Source: Gambelia wislizenii
Taxonomy: Eukaryota; Chordata; Lepidosauria; Squamata; Crotaphytidae
Assembly (NCBI GenBank): GCA_030847615.1
Contig: JAUMIR010000005.1
Location: 169,536,596 to 169,600,595, forward strand
DNA: 64,000 nt
Direction: 5' to 3'
Positions within the stretch are counted from its first letter, which is position 1, and each line of letters starts with the position of its first letter. The notes under the pieces were generated by a model that had not been told where the DNA came from, ran no database searches, and worked only from the letters and a program-made list of their open reading frames with translations. This document shows, piece after piece, positions 44,213-54,807 of this stretch. The translations under genes and the position numbers were made by a program.

Positions 44213-45435
44213 TTGTATTGGAAATCATATGTTCTAACACTAAGCAATGTCACCATCCCCACTTTATTTTCCCTATGGCTTATAAACAAGATATTTATTT
44301 ATGTGCTTATTTATTTATTGAATTTATATCCTGCCTTTCTCCCAAAAATGAGATTCAAGGCAGTTATGCTTTCTTCACTGCAGCAGGGGCATAGAAAATT
44401 TGTGGTGCTGTTACCCAAATTGCTAGTGTCATGGAAATCCCACACAAGGTCATGTTATTAATTATGTGGGGAAATTAGCAGCAACTCGACTTAGCAATGT
44501 TAGAGGGGGCAACAAGGGAATCTTGAACCTATGTATATCAGTACTAACCTGGAGAGAACACACACAAATGTGATATTAATGATGGTTTTTATTACGCGTT
44601 CAAAAATAACACCAATCACACACACAGTCATGCAAGATGCATTCACACAAGGGTATAGAAAGCAGAAGGAAGGACTTGGACAGGGTAATAGCAAAAGGAT
44701 TTGTTATGGGTTATACTAATGTCCTGTAGTCCAAAGTCTCAAAGCAGATTGGCACCTTATTTTGGAAATTTTTCCATGGTCCTTCCTCAAAGTGATGCAT
44801 GACCAGCTAAAGTGTCTTTTGGGGATTTTTCAGTGGTCCCTGGTACTGCAGCTTCCGTGGAAGGCCACATTAAAGCCAAATTATTAAATATCATGAATTA
44901 TTAGGATGTATGGGGACTGGGGGGTACCATGTTTGGTTTCAGTGCAGCGTTCAGAGAGAATTCAGCTTCCTCACACTCTCAGCTTCCTTTAAAAGGGGAG
45001 AAGTTTGTACAGTTGCAAAGATTGCATGCAACTGACAGAACATGGAAACATTTACCTTTTGTTGTTGTGTTGTTCTGGATTACAATGGCCAAAATAATCT
45101 AGCCGAGGGAATCAAATTTTTACTTTTCTGAACTCTGGAGCTAGGTTATACATTGCTACATCTTCTCAGATCACACAATTAACTTCATAACTAAGCTTGA
45201 AGTTGGATGTGGATTTTCCACGTCTAAAGTTAGCCCTCTAGACACTGTGCACATTCCCTTTCCATATCTTCAGTATGTTGGCAGACCCTTCAAAATGGTG
45301 ACTGGCGAGGGGGCTTAGTGAAGGAAGTTGCACTTCTGCTTTAACTATGTCAAGTTTAAGCATTGTCAGTTTAAAAGAATGAAGTGTGATGTGGGACAAC
45401 TCAGAACTACCCACAGGTCTCATCTGAACAGGAAT
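44213..45435. other. no gene; LINE-tail remnant near 44305-44372
   Basis: atttatttattgaatttata then tcctgcctttctcccaaaaa is a reversed LINE terminus like those at 5101 and 53450. The rest is unassigned. Confidence 0.4.
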
Positions 45436-45507
45436 GATTGAAAACATATCAACCAATGATGATCAACTGTGGTTGAGATTGAAAACATCTCAACCAATGA
45501 TGATCAA
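45436..45507. repeat. short tandem duplication
   Basis: gattgaaaacat followed by tcaaccaatgatgatcaa occurs twice, 41 bases apart (starting at 45436 and 45477), with one mismatch. Confidence 0.85.
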
Positions 45508-46873
45508 AATCTATATGTTTTTTTCCACTACACTTCCCACAATTCTTCACCAATGGCTATGACAGCTATAGCTGATGGCCAAAAATATCCAAAAGACCAC
45601 CGTTGCCCAGCCTAAACTAACATCACCAATGGTAGGTGGGCACCAGCACTTCAGAAAGACCATCAAGAGTATGTCCATAATATCACAGTGCCTGTATTCT
45701 TTGTTCACCCCTGCTACACCAAGCCAGAAGTATCAATAATAAAAATGGATACACACACACAGACACACACACACAAATAGTGGGAAACTGTTGTGCAGGT
45801 GGCAGTGCTGCCCTAGTTTGCTGTTATTACCATGCTCCTATGGTATTTACAGGGTTTGACATTAAGGAAGATATATTGAATTTTCAGGCAGACAAGGCTG
45901 AGGGGACAAGGCCCTCCTCCCTGGCTGAACGTGGTCTCAGGCTGGGTGACACCACTAACACCACCAGAGCCAAACAAGTAGAACATGTGTCATGCTTGAG
46001 CATTTCAATGGACATAACTGTAGTTGTTATATTCCATAGTTTTCATCAATGTTTATAGCCTTCTTGTAACGTTGAACAAATCTGTTAATAAGACTCTTAG
46101 ATCTAACACATACATTTTGAAATGTTTTATGAGCCCATTGGAACTGGAGACCAGTGGTTCTAGTCCCTCAGTTGAAACACATATTAGTTTATTTGCTAAG
46201 ATCAAGCAGAAATCAACCTCTTTCAAAACTTAAGATTCTATTCAGACAGTGAAAGAGTAAGAGCAGCCCAATACATTTTGCTGCCTAGAGTGATGAACAA
46301 GATGATATCCCCTCTCACTCCAGATACCACAGCTGGACATTCTGTGCTTCATCCAAAGCTGACTAGCTTAAGGGGTGCAATGTAGAACACATGACACATA
46401 GCTCTCACTTTTAAAATCTCATTATTTTACTTCCTGGCATCTTCTATCCATTCTGAACAGTAGCACAGTCAGTTTCATGGGGAAACAAAGCCCTGAACTT
46501 CAGTTTATGACTGTGTCTCCCACCAGAAATACATACTTGTTAGTGAATGCTCCAGTTTTTTAAATAAAAAAATTATGCCACTCTTTTGTTTTAAAGCATT
46601 GTAGCAATTCACGCCAATTATAGGAAGTATCCTCTCTGTTCCCATGATATATAATCTCCAAAACTACACACATTTTTAGCTGTCTCAAAGTGGAAGTGGT
46701 TGGGGTGTGAATAGTCCTCTGTGATGTGAGTGTGTTGCCCACCTTTCCAGTTCCAAGTCATCATAATGTCCAAGTTGTGAAATGCCTTAGTATTTGATGT
46801 CATCCTTCTTACTTAGAATAAATATTTACTTTCTTCCTTTTCACATTTAAACACTTATTTTCAATGATATCCT
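45508..46873. other. no gene; hAT-like arm about 45515-45612, (CA)n at 45751-45775
   Basis: ccactacacttcccacaatt and ctatagctgatggccaaaaa resemble the hAT MITE family but lack termini. A CA run of about 25 bases lies at 45751-45775. The rest is unassigned. Confidence 0.4.
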
Positions 46874-47405
46874 GGGCTTTTCTAGATGGGCTGTTTACCC
46901 CATCTTGTCCCCGTCTTGGAGCCCTGCAGTCCATACAACACAGGGCTGTTGCCCTGTTTTGCCCCTGGGGCAGTCCTCACTATGTCTGGGGCAAAGATGG
47001 GGTAAAGTCCATTACATGATTGTATTTTAACACCCAGGAAAAATTGCCTTCTTCCCAGAAAACCAGATTAGTCCCCATGGGACCACAGGAGGCCATACTG
47101 TCATGCCATACCAACTCTGCAGCCGCTGCCACTACCATCCACATTGCACTCTCCAAAGCCAGGAAGCAGGCCCACAGCATGTGATCAAGGCTCATCATAT
47201 GCAGGAGGTCTTGATCACATGCTGCAGGTCCCCTTCCTGGATTCGGAGAGTGAAACAAGGGCAGCAGTGATTGAAAAGATGGGCTGACATGACTGTGCAG
47301 ACTCCATTCAATTTCGTGCAAGTAATGGGGAAGCAATAGGCCTGATCCAGGGCCAGAATATGCCGGTGAGAAGCAGGCATATTCTGGCCTGTGTAGATGA
47401 GGCCC
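46874..47405. mobile_element. DNA transposon family G, copy
   Basis: Left gggcttttctagatgggctg; right gcctgtgtagatgaggccc. It shares gcatgtgatcaaggctcatc, cttgatcacatgctgcaggt and the paired 'gccagaatatgccgg' strings with 48734-49590. A small palindrome (ccagaatatgccggtgagaa then gcaggcatattctgg) sits next to the right end. A 166-codon minus-strand frame over it is spurious. Target duplication not conserved. Confidence 0.65.
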
Positions 47406-47409
47406 AGCC

Positions 47410-47693
47410 CAGTGGTTCTCAACCTGTGGGTCCCCAGATGTTGTTGGACTACAGTTCCCAGGAGCCCTCTGAGGTCTCACTTTGACAGCCAGGTGGTCCT
47501 CCCAGTCATCAGTGAAGCTGTGTGTTCAATCCTACAGCCTCATTAGTGACTGGGAGGACTACCTGGCTGTCAAGGTGAGACCTCAGAGGGCTCCTGGGAA
47601 CTGTAGTCGTGGTCTCTTCCAACTCTGCAATTCTATGATTCTATGATTCTATGATTCTATAACATCTGGGGACCCACAGGTTGAGAACCAATG
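47410..47693. mobile_element. long-arm hAT-type palindromic MITE
   Basis: Left arm 47410-47505 starts cagtggttctcaacctgtgg. The right arm ends cccacaggttgagaaccaat then g. The arms are near-identical complements, including ccaggtggtcctcccagtca. Target flanks (gcccagcc and ccatggcc) agree at 4 of 8. The right arm is broken by a CR1 tail. Confidence 0.8.
47608..47660 (+). mobile_element. 53-bp CR1 tail inserted in the hAT arm
   Basis: cgtggtctcttccaactctg then caattctatgattctatgat and further octamers interrupt the right arm between 'ctgtagt' and 'aacatctgggg'. The uninterrupted left arm shows only 'ccaac' belongs there. Confidence 0.85.
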
Positions 47694-48733
47694 CCATGGC
47701 CTTTTAAAGCTTTACACAGTACAATCCAAGAAAGGCCTACTCAGAATTAAGCCACACATCCTTCAATGAAACTTACTCCCTCACACACTCATACCTTCGC
47801 TGTGTCTTGCAGAATGGCACTGACAACATAACCTGTTGCAAAGTGGGGGTGGGAAGGAGAAAAGCTTTAGGGAATTGCTGGAGGCAGCATGCAAAGGAGC
47901 AAAAAGCCATCATCATAAGAGGTCTAGGAACAATGATGATGAGAAGAGTGGAAAGAAAATAGCACAGGGGAGGTACAGAGAATGGGTGACCAAAAGAGTT
48001 ACAAGGGGAAGAAACAGAAGGGCGGCAGATGCATACATTGGCCAGAAAACATGGCCAAGAATGTAGCAGGGAGGGAGAGGAGAGGCAGGGCTGTGATAAT
48101 GAGGCACAATGTCACTAATGTGGGAGAACAACAAAAGGACCAAGGGATCACATGATGCCAAAACACAAGTCCAGAAAGAAGTGACTGCTGTTGGAAGGGG
48201 GGGAACATTGCTTTTAAAGCACTGAAAAAGGTGCTGATGATGATGGTAGGCCTTAGAAATCTCAACATATTACTTTGGAAGGTTGTTTGTATCATGTGAA
48301 TTACACTTTTAAATGCAAGAACACTAAGCACTGATACTTTATAACTTTAGCCCCATTTGGATAAGTCTCATTCAGAGATGAATGTTTACTTCCTTCATTC
48401 CAGGAATCACCAGTGGTAACATGGGTCAGAATCATTGTGGGGGGGGGTTCAATTAGAAAATGACAACAGTGCATTTGCCAATTTATCTCAGGATGGAGGG
48501 ATGATGTGAGGCAATTCAGAAGGGAGTTAAAGAATTCCCAAGATATGTATACAAACAAAGGAAGTGTGCTGACCCAGACTGAACCATACATACTCTACAG
48601 AAGGGGGATACAATGACTTGTGCTGCCCTTTAGTGCCTATTGTGGTTAAAGAGAGAAAATGGAATGCAAAGGGATCATGTAGCACCTTAGAGACTGAGAG
48701 AAAGAAGTCATAGCATAAGCTTTCATGGACCTA
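47694..48733. other. no recognisable feature
   Basis: About 1 kb. Frames at 47836-48066 (plus, Lys/Arg-rich) and 47913-48331 (minus) overlap and lack motifs. The plus frame's basic composition only reflects purine-rich DNA. Confidence 0.35.
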
Positions 48734-49590
48734 GGGCTCATCTACACTAGCCAGGATATGCCGGCTCTCTGCTGGCATATCCTGGCTGCAGAGGTAGCCT
48801 CTTCCCCGCACCCATTACCAGGAGAAGATGGACCAGAATCTACACAGGGAGCCCTGGTGGTGCAGTGGTTAAATGCTGGTACTGCAGCCACAACACTGTG
48901 AGTTCAATCCCAAGGGCTCCAAGATTGGCTCAGCCTTCCATCCTTTTGTAGGTTGGTAAAATGAGTACCTGGCTTGTGGGGGTAATTAGCTAACACATTG
49001 TAAACTGCTTGGAGCGTGTCTGGCACTGTAGAGAGGTGTAGAAGTGTAAGTGCTATTGCTTAACAATTTGTAAGCCACTCTGAGAGCCTTTGTGGCTGAA
49101 AAGCAGGGTATAAATACTCTTAACAAATAAATAAATAAATAAAATACAAATGCACAGGATGCTGGCCCATCGCTGAAGCTGCTGCTACCACTATTTTCTC
49201 TGCTAATGCGGAAGCCAGATTGGGGTCCTGAAACATGTGACTGCGGGCCTCCTGCATGTGACCAGCCTTGGTCACATGCTGAGGGACCCTTGCCTGGGTT
49301 CCAGGAGCAAGGAAGATGGTAGTGGCAGTGAGGAGTGGTGTACCAGATGGGATCCTGTGGACACACGGAGCAGATCAGGTTTTTTCCAGTTAAATCCGGG
49401 TGGTTTTTTTTTTAAAGAAAAAATGCTTTATCTGGCCCTATCCCAGCTTGGCCCCATTCCAGCCCTGTATTTGCCCCAGGGATCATTTGGACTGCCCAGG
49501 GACAAATCAGGGTAAATGCCCTGCATTATTTGAACTACAGGGCTCTGGAACAGGGGCGAGCTGGGGTATTTGACTGGTGTAGACAAGCCC
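48734..49590. mobile_element. DNA transposon family G, copy split by a SINE
   Basis: Left gggctcatctacactagcca; right tggtgtagacaagccc. Flanks are cta and tta (2 of 3). The subterminal palindrome ggatatgccggctctctgct then ggcatatcc matches the one at the other end of 46874-47405. Without the SINE the element is about 560 bp, close to that copy. Confidence 0.75.
48848..49146 (+). mobile_element. second tRNA-derived SINE family, copy 2, inside family G element
   Basis: The head gagccctggtggtgcagtgg then ttaaatgctggtactgcagc has an A-box-like site, and tgtgagttcaatcccaaggg a B-box-like site. The tail is aaataaataaataaataaaa. Flanking strings aatctacacagg and aaatgcacagg look like a decayed target duplication. 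It is in opposite orientation to 7845-8155. Confidence 0.88.
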
Positions 49591-49622
49591 TTAGTCTACT
49601 TCCTCAGATGCATGCTACGACA

Positions 49623-49806
49623 CTGAAGAAATAATGCAGTTTGGCACAGTTTTAACTGCCATGGCTCAATGCTATGGAATTCTGGGATTTGTAGTTTTGT
49701 GAGCTATTTATCCTTCTCTGCCAGAGAGCTCTGGTGCCACAACAAAGTACAAATCCCAGGATTCCATAGGATGGAGCCATGATACAAACGCTTATGCCAC
49801 AACTTC
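49623..49806. mobile_element. palindromic MITE (tgggatttgtagtt family)
   Basis: gctatggaattctgggattt faces aaatcccaggattccatagg. The left end ataatgcagtttggcacagt is known in many squamate copies. The right end is truncated at gagccatgatac. Confidence 0.7.
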
Positions 49807-49868
49807 TTTCTCTCAGTTAGTCCCTAAGGTGCTACAAGATCCCTTTGCATACTGATATTTCAGACTAA

Positions 49869-50489
49869 GGAGGTTTTCACATGGGCTATATATCCGTGGC
49901 AGGAACAGAACAGGGTTGGGAAGGGTTTTCCCTCTCGGATGACGTTGACCCCGTTCTGTCTTGCATCCATCATGCTCCCATGGCTGTTCTGGAACAATGT
50001 AATCACGATTTTTCATCATGAATAGACCTCCCATTCCGTTGCTATCACGCAATCACAGGTGTGCGAACAGGAGCCCCATCCCTGTTCTGAAATGACAGCT
50101 GCAGAGGGGAGGTCCATTCCGAGCACTTCCTGATACGATCTGGACATCCAGGTAAGTGGCACCCTTTATTTTACCCTCCCTGTTTTGATTGTGTGATTTA
50201 AAGTGTGTTTTTGTGCTTGGCGAACTGATTTTATGTTTGGGGGAGTTTTATTTTTTAAATTTACCTCCCGGCTGTTATCATGCAATAACGTGATAAAATT
50301 TCAGATGGCCGGTCGTAAAAGCAGCCTTACAACGGTTGCATTTACGGCCGGCCAGCGAGGGGAGAGGGAGCCCATTCCTGCCGCGGAATTAAGGTAAGTA
50401 TGTGAAAAATTTATGTTATTCCATGGCAGGAATGGGAGAGGAGGTGGCGGAGCAGTAATGGGGCATTTTGGCCCCGTGTGAAAATCTCC
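49869..50489 (+). mobile_element. 3-bp-duplication transposon family A, copy 3
   Basis: Left ggaggttttcacatgggcta; right ggccccgtgtgaaaatctcc. Flanks are taa and tat. It shares acaggagccccatccctgtt-like, atttacggccggccagcgag and ttaaggtaagtatgtgaaa with 27464-28090. The 621-bp length is conserved. It has the highest CpG content of the three copies, which suggests it is the least decayed. Confidence 0.82.
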
Positions 50490-52141
50490 TATCGCAGCTA
50501 TGTCTTTGAACACTGAAACTGGTAGGTTTTTTTTTTTTTAAAAAAAAAAAAAAGCTTCCTTTGCCAATAATAGAAACTCTTTAACAGTTTGCTTGCAATA
50601 AGGGGCAGGTGATTTATCAAGGGTGTTGAGTTTTTTCCCCCCAGCACCAAGGTAAAAAGTAGGCTTTCTTTCATACATCCCTGCAAATGCCTCCCATACT
50701 GCCATTAGGCTTCAAAAAAAAACACCTCCATTGGCACCTTTTTTCAAAGTCTGAATCTCTGGTAGTCTGTGGTCTGAAGGGGAGTGTTCATCCCACAGTT
50801 GTAGTGGTCTAGAAGAAGGGGGTATTAATGATCTGTAATTAGCTGCTGAAGAGAGATTTTCAGTCTGGTTGGAACAGAGAGGGAGACCTTGGAGGTTGAA
50901 GCTTGCAGGCCCCCATGCATTATATCCAGACCATCGGATGTTCTCCATCACTGCTGTATATTTCCTACTTTCACAAAGCAAACTTTAAAATGAAATCATA
51001 GTTAGTATACTAAGCTGTAGTAGCGAAGAATAATGAAAGTTCACGCAATAAGGTGGAAGCTGGTAAAATGAAGAAAAAGCAGATATATGCACAGTATTTC
51101 CTTCCACTGACCAACGGGCTTTTCTTGCCATCAGTCTGAGGGATTCTCAGAGGGACACCACATGATGAACTTGGAAGAGGAAGTTCCACTTCCTCACATT
51201 GCTCTCACATAAAATGACTGGCAACTGTGGTATTTGCTCAGGCACTGGTCTTTGCTTTACCCATCTTGTTATCGCTCTGCAATTTTCATCACATCTGGCA
51301 GCTTCCCACACTACAGCAAACTGACCTCCCTCATCTTTTGTAATCGAAATATTACAAGGAAGAGTTTCAGACAGGACTGACATAAATGGGCAGGAAATGT
51401 CAACACTACTAGGGAAAGAAGTGGGTGCAAATAACCAGCTAGACTTTGCAACAAATTTGCTAATGGGAATTTCTCCTGGTTGTTTTAAAATCCACAAAAT
51501 CCACTTCATTGTTTGTATAATACAAACCAAAAATCCTTCCTTTGAAATATTTATGCACTTATGACAAGGATCCTTCCATGTTCGTAGCAGCATTTTGATT
51601 TTAATAACTCTTCATGGACAACAGCAGTGACTGAGAAACTGATGAAGCTGCCAGAATATAGAACCTTTGAGAGGCCTGTGAAACAAGAACTAGCATCATC
51701 TTCTTGCTGTGGCTTATACAAGGCTGGTGACAGAACATAATGCCTCTGACTATTCTGGCACCACATCCAGCACCAGAAAACAATGATACAGAGCACTGTG
51801 GGGGGAACTATTTGCTAATACACTACATGTTGGGAAATGGCAGCGATAGTTATGGATCTGTCAAGCACAATATTCAACTGGCAAGGCAGAAGCTGAACAA
51901 CAAGCAGTCCCACACCCACTCACCCATAGGGTTTAGAGAAAAAAACAAGGTTAGACTTCTTGGTAAAGCATGCAAAAGCAACTTTGCTTACAAACATTTG
52001 TGCATAGTAAACCACATGGTCTAATGGAGGAGAGAGGGGAGAAAGGAAAACAGTTGTATGTTAGAGTGATGCAGGAAGAGAAGTCCCATAAATATATGCT
52101 GAGTCTAACATCTTAACATGAAAACTAGCAATTAGTGAATA
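50490..52141. other. 1.65 kb without recognised repeats; 148-codon ATG frame on minus strand (51147-51593)
   Basis: No element described here extends into this stretch apart from A/T runs near 50527-50553. The minus-strand ATG frame includes CHKCINISKEGFLVCIIQ and WEAARCDENCRAITRWVKQR, with several Cys and Trp residues. I do not recognise it. A second frame (51551-51796) precedes it in another phase. It could be a decayed exon, part of a noncoding transcript, or chance. Confidence 0.3.
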
Positions 52142-52365
52142 CAGTGGGCCCTTGGTGTCAACTGGGGTTTGGTTCCAGGACCCCCCAAGGACACCAAAAT
52201 CCGTGGATACTCAAGTTCCATTATATACAATAGCATAGTAAAATGTTGCCCTTTATATAAAATGGCAAAAAAGTTTGCTTTTTAGATTTATTTATTTTTT
52301 ATATTTTCAAGCCATGGATGGTTGAATCTGTGGATGCGAAATCTGTGGATATGGAGGGCCGACTG
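52142..52365. mobile_element. Tigger-like MITE (MER2-like), 224 bp, TA duplication
   Basis: Left cagtgggcccttggtgtcaa; right gtggatatggagggccgactg, with TA on both sides (52140-52141 and 52366-52367). The subterminal pieces ggttccaggacccccc and ccgtggatactcaag, and gtggatgcgaaatctgtgga, match the layout I know from MER2/Tigger elements. Confidence 0.88.
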
Positions 52366-52469
52366 TATAGGCATTAAATATTGCTAACTCTAACACTAAT
52401 GTGTTTTTGTTTTGTAAATCTTGTGCTGTCCCCAAGCATCCTCTTGTGTGAATGGTGGCATTTTTGGTG

Positions 52470-52935
52470 ACCTGTAAAGCCCTATACAACTTAGGCCCAG
52501 ATTTTCGAAAAGTCCATATCTTCCCATAAGAACCTGCTCAAGTCCTACAATCTTTTGAGGAGGGCTTTCCATCCCTCTGCCCTCACAGGATCATTTTAAT
52601 GGAACTCAATGGTTGCTTCTAAGCTATGGAACACCTTCCTAAGGGAGACTTAATTGTCTTTACTCTTTTGTTCAATCAGACCTTTAGCATTTAGTTAATT
52701 GAGATGGAAGGATATGCAATGGGTCTGCTCCTTTTAATATGCAATATAGGTTTTAATGTTGTTGTAAAACATTTTAAATCAATGTTTTAATTCTTTGATG
52801 ATTTTTTTTTAAAATTGTACCGTGCATTGTTTTAACAGTTTTGTTTTAATGTATATTATAAGCTGCTTTGAGTTCCTTATTGGGGATGGGGAAATAATAC
52901 ATTAAAGAAATAAATAAATAAGAATACCAGAAATA
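52470..52935 (+). mobile_element. L2-like LINE, extreme C-terminus and 3' UTR
   Basis: In frame it begins CKALYNLGPDF and contains AMEHLP-like (a decayed W-N-x-L-P block), after which the 3' UTR runs to ataagctgctttgagttcct then attggggatggggaaataat and a tail of repeated aaataaat. This closing string is shared, in reverse, with the LINE-tail fragments at 5101 and 44305. Family assignment to L2 or a relative is tentative. Confidence 0.6.
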
Positions 52936-52946
52936 AATAAATATGA

Positions 52947-53085
52947 TGTTGAAGGCTTTCACGGCTGGCATCCATAGATTTTCCTTGGTTTTTCTGCCAG
53001 CCACAGATGCAGGCAAAACATTAGAAATAAACTCTTCCAGAACACAGCCTTGCAGCCCAGAAAAAAAACAAGGAAAATCAATCAA
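52947..53085 (+). mobile_element. Penelope-like 3' end flanked by its own inverted copy
   Basis: The core tgccagccacagatgcaggc then aaaacattagaaataaactc and cagcccagaaaaaaaacaag matches the end of 4595-5100. The left side reads aaggctttcacggctggcat then ccatagattttccttggttt, which is the complement of that same element's terminal sequence. The fragment is therefore a stem-loop. Confidence 0.65.
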
Positions 53086-53449
53086 TAAATAAAAAGTACC
53101 AGTAAAAATTACTGAGACATGGTTACGTTTTTGTTTTTTTACTTGCAAAGCCCTAAAAACTTTGGAACCAGGATGCCTAGCAGGCTGCCTTCACTGAGGT
53201 TCCCTTGATGGTTGTCCCACAACCAATAGAATTCCACTGCTCAGCATTTGTGAAGGTGGACCTTTCAGTGGTGGCACTTTCCCCTTTGAAACACTCTCCC
53301 ATACATAATATAAGCAGCCAATACTAGTTTTAAGTTTTTTTAAAAAAATAAACCTCTGAAAAATATGCATATTTATGCAGCCTTTCATTGGAAGGTAATT
53401 CTTATTTCCTTTGCCCCATTTGTATCATTACTGTTGTTATTAATACTGT
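53086..53449. other. no recognisable feature
   Basis: About 360 bases. No shared repeat seen. Confidence 0.4.
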
Positions 53450-53990
53450 TATTATTGTGTGTTGATTTATATCCCACCTTTTCTCCAGAAATAGGATTCA
53501 TGATGGCTTATACAAATTAAAACAGATGCAAATAAAAACACATGAAAGTTTTTTAAAATTTACAGTTATTGCTAAAATATAATTAAACTAATTAAACTAA
53601 TTAAACTATAGCATTAAGACAACTGTAAAACATCTCCATAAAAAGGAAAAGAAACAAAAAATAATCCAGCACACCACTAAAAACCTTTCCTTATTAACAG
53701 GTTGTTCTCCAAAACGTCTTTGAATTTTTTTTTAAGTCTTCACCTACTGATGGAAGAACAAGAAAAAGTGAGCCATTCTACCTTCTCTAGGAAGACCATT
53801 CTAGAGCCTGGGAGCAACTACCAAGAATGCCCTCCCCTGTATTCCCACCACCCATGATTGTGAGGATGGTCAAAGAGAAGGACTTCCCCTGAAGATCTCA
53901 AAGCCTGGGGAAGCTCATATGGGAGAATATAGTCCTTCAGATAGCCTGGATTCCAAGCCCCATCCATTATGGCTTGTGAACAACTGGACT
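53450..53990 (-). repeat. LINE 3'-UTR type repeat, minus orientation
   Basis: Begins at the terminus tgatttatatcccacctttt and continues through an AT-rich part, with aattaaact three times at 53581-53608. It then runs into agtcttcacctactgatgga, gaccattctagagcctggga and tcctgaagatctcaaagcct-like strings, which parallel 5340-5460. It is noncoding in all frames. Confidence 0.5.
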
Positions 53991-54127
53991 CTCTCACAAT
54001 GCCTAAAGAGACACTCTTGGAGCCCAAGAGAAGCACAGCAGTACAGCCACCTTGTTGTGGAGATCTAGAACCCTTACTTTGTTGTTGGTATCCTTTGTAG
54101 CTGAAATCTGGGGCCTTATCTTATTGT

Positions 54128-54342
54128 CCTATTGCTGTTGTGTGCCTTCAAATTGTTTCCAACTTATAGAGACCCTAAGGCAAACCTATCACATGCATCT
54201 TTCTGCAAGAATTGTTCAGAGAGGGTTTGTCATGGCCTTCCTCTGAAGCTGAAAGAGTGTGAGCAGGTTTCCATGGCCAAGTGGGTTCTGAACCCTGGTC
54301 TCCAGTCTCAGTCCAACACTCAAAGCACTGTACCACACTGAG
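54128..54342 (-). mobile_element. tRNA-derived squamate SINE, copy 5
   Basis: Contains gttgtgtgccttcaaattgt, tatagagaccctaaggcaaa, ttctgaaccctggtctccag and the head complement cactcaaagcactgtaccac. The 'acccaaggtcacc' block is deleted, so this copy is shorter. Minus orientation like the other four. Confidence 0.87.
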
Positions 54343-54807
54343 TTTGTATTCTCATATACTGACCAGAAACAGTCCTTTTGCTGGATGCCACTGTCTTGAA
54401 AATCTACAATGCTGCCTGTATACCCTTAAAACCTTCTCTGGAAGACAAAGATGCACACATTGTATTATGTTGTATTGTGTTGTAATGTGTTGTGTTGTGT
54501 TGTGTTTGGGCCACATGGAGAGTTGCAGCAGGAAAGAGAGAGGAAGCATGTATCATTTCACTGGCACTGGATACGAAAGTAATTTGGGCCATGATGTCAG
54601 ACATACTCAAGTTAGACATGCTTATCCAGAGCCATCCAGAGGTTGTATTTTTAAAAATACCTTCAATGAATTTAAAGTCTTCTTCTCATAATATGCTGGC
54701 AACATAATACTACTGCATTACATTAGCAAGAGCTGATAAGTACAGTGTTTTCTCATCACCCTCTTTGAGATCTTTAATTTCTTTTATTTCCTACTTTTTA
54801 TCGCCTC
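54343..54807. other. no gene; (TTGTG)n-like tract at 54457-54510
   Basis: A degenerate pentanucleotide tract (tgtattatgttgtattgtgt then tgtaatgtgttgtgttgtgt) is the only feature seen. Confidence 0.6.

Noticed and set aside
46980..47480. A 166-codon minus-strand open frame
   Set aside because: It crosses from a family G transposon into a hAT palindrome and has no conserved block.
47836..48066. A basic, nuclear-protein-like 76-codon frame
   Set aside because: The Lys/Arg richness follows from purine-rich DNA; there is an equally open frame on the other strand.
48848..48915. A tRNA gene
   Set aside because: A- and B-box-like strings are present, but no cloverleaf with an acceptor stem was evident and the sequence continues as a SINE.
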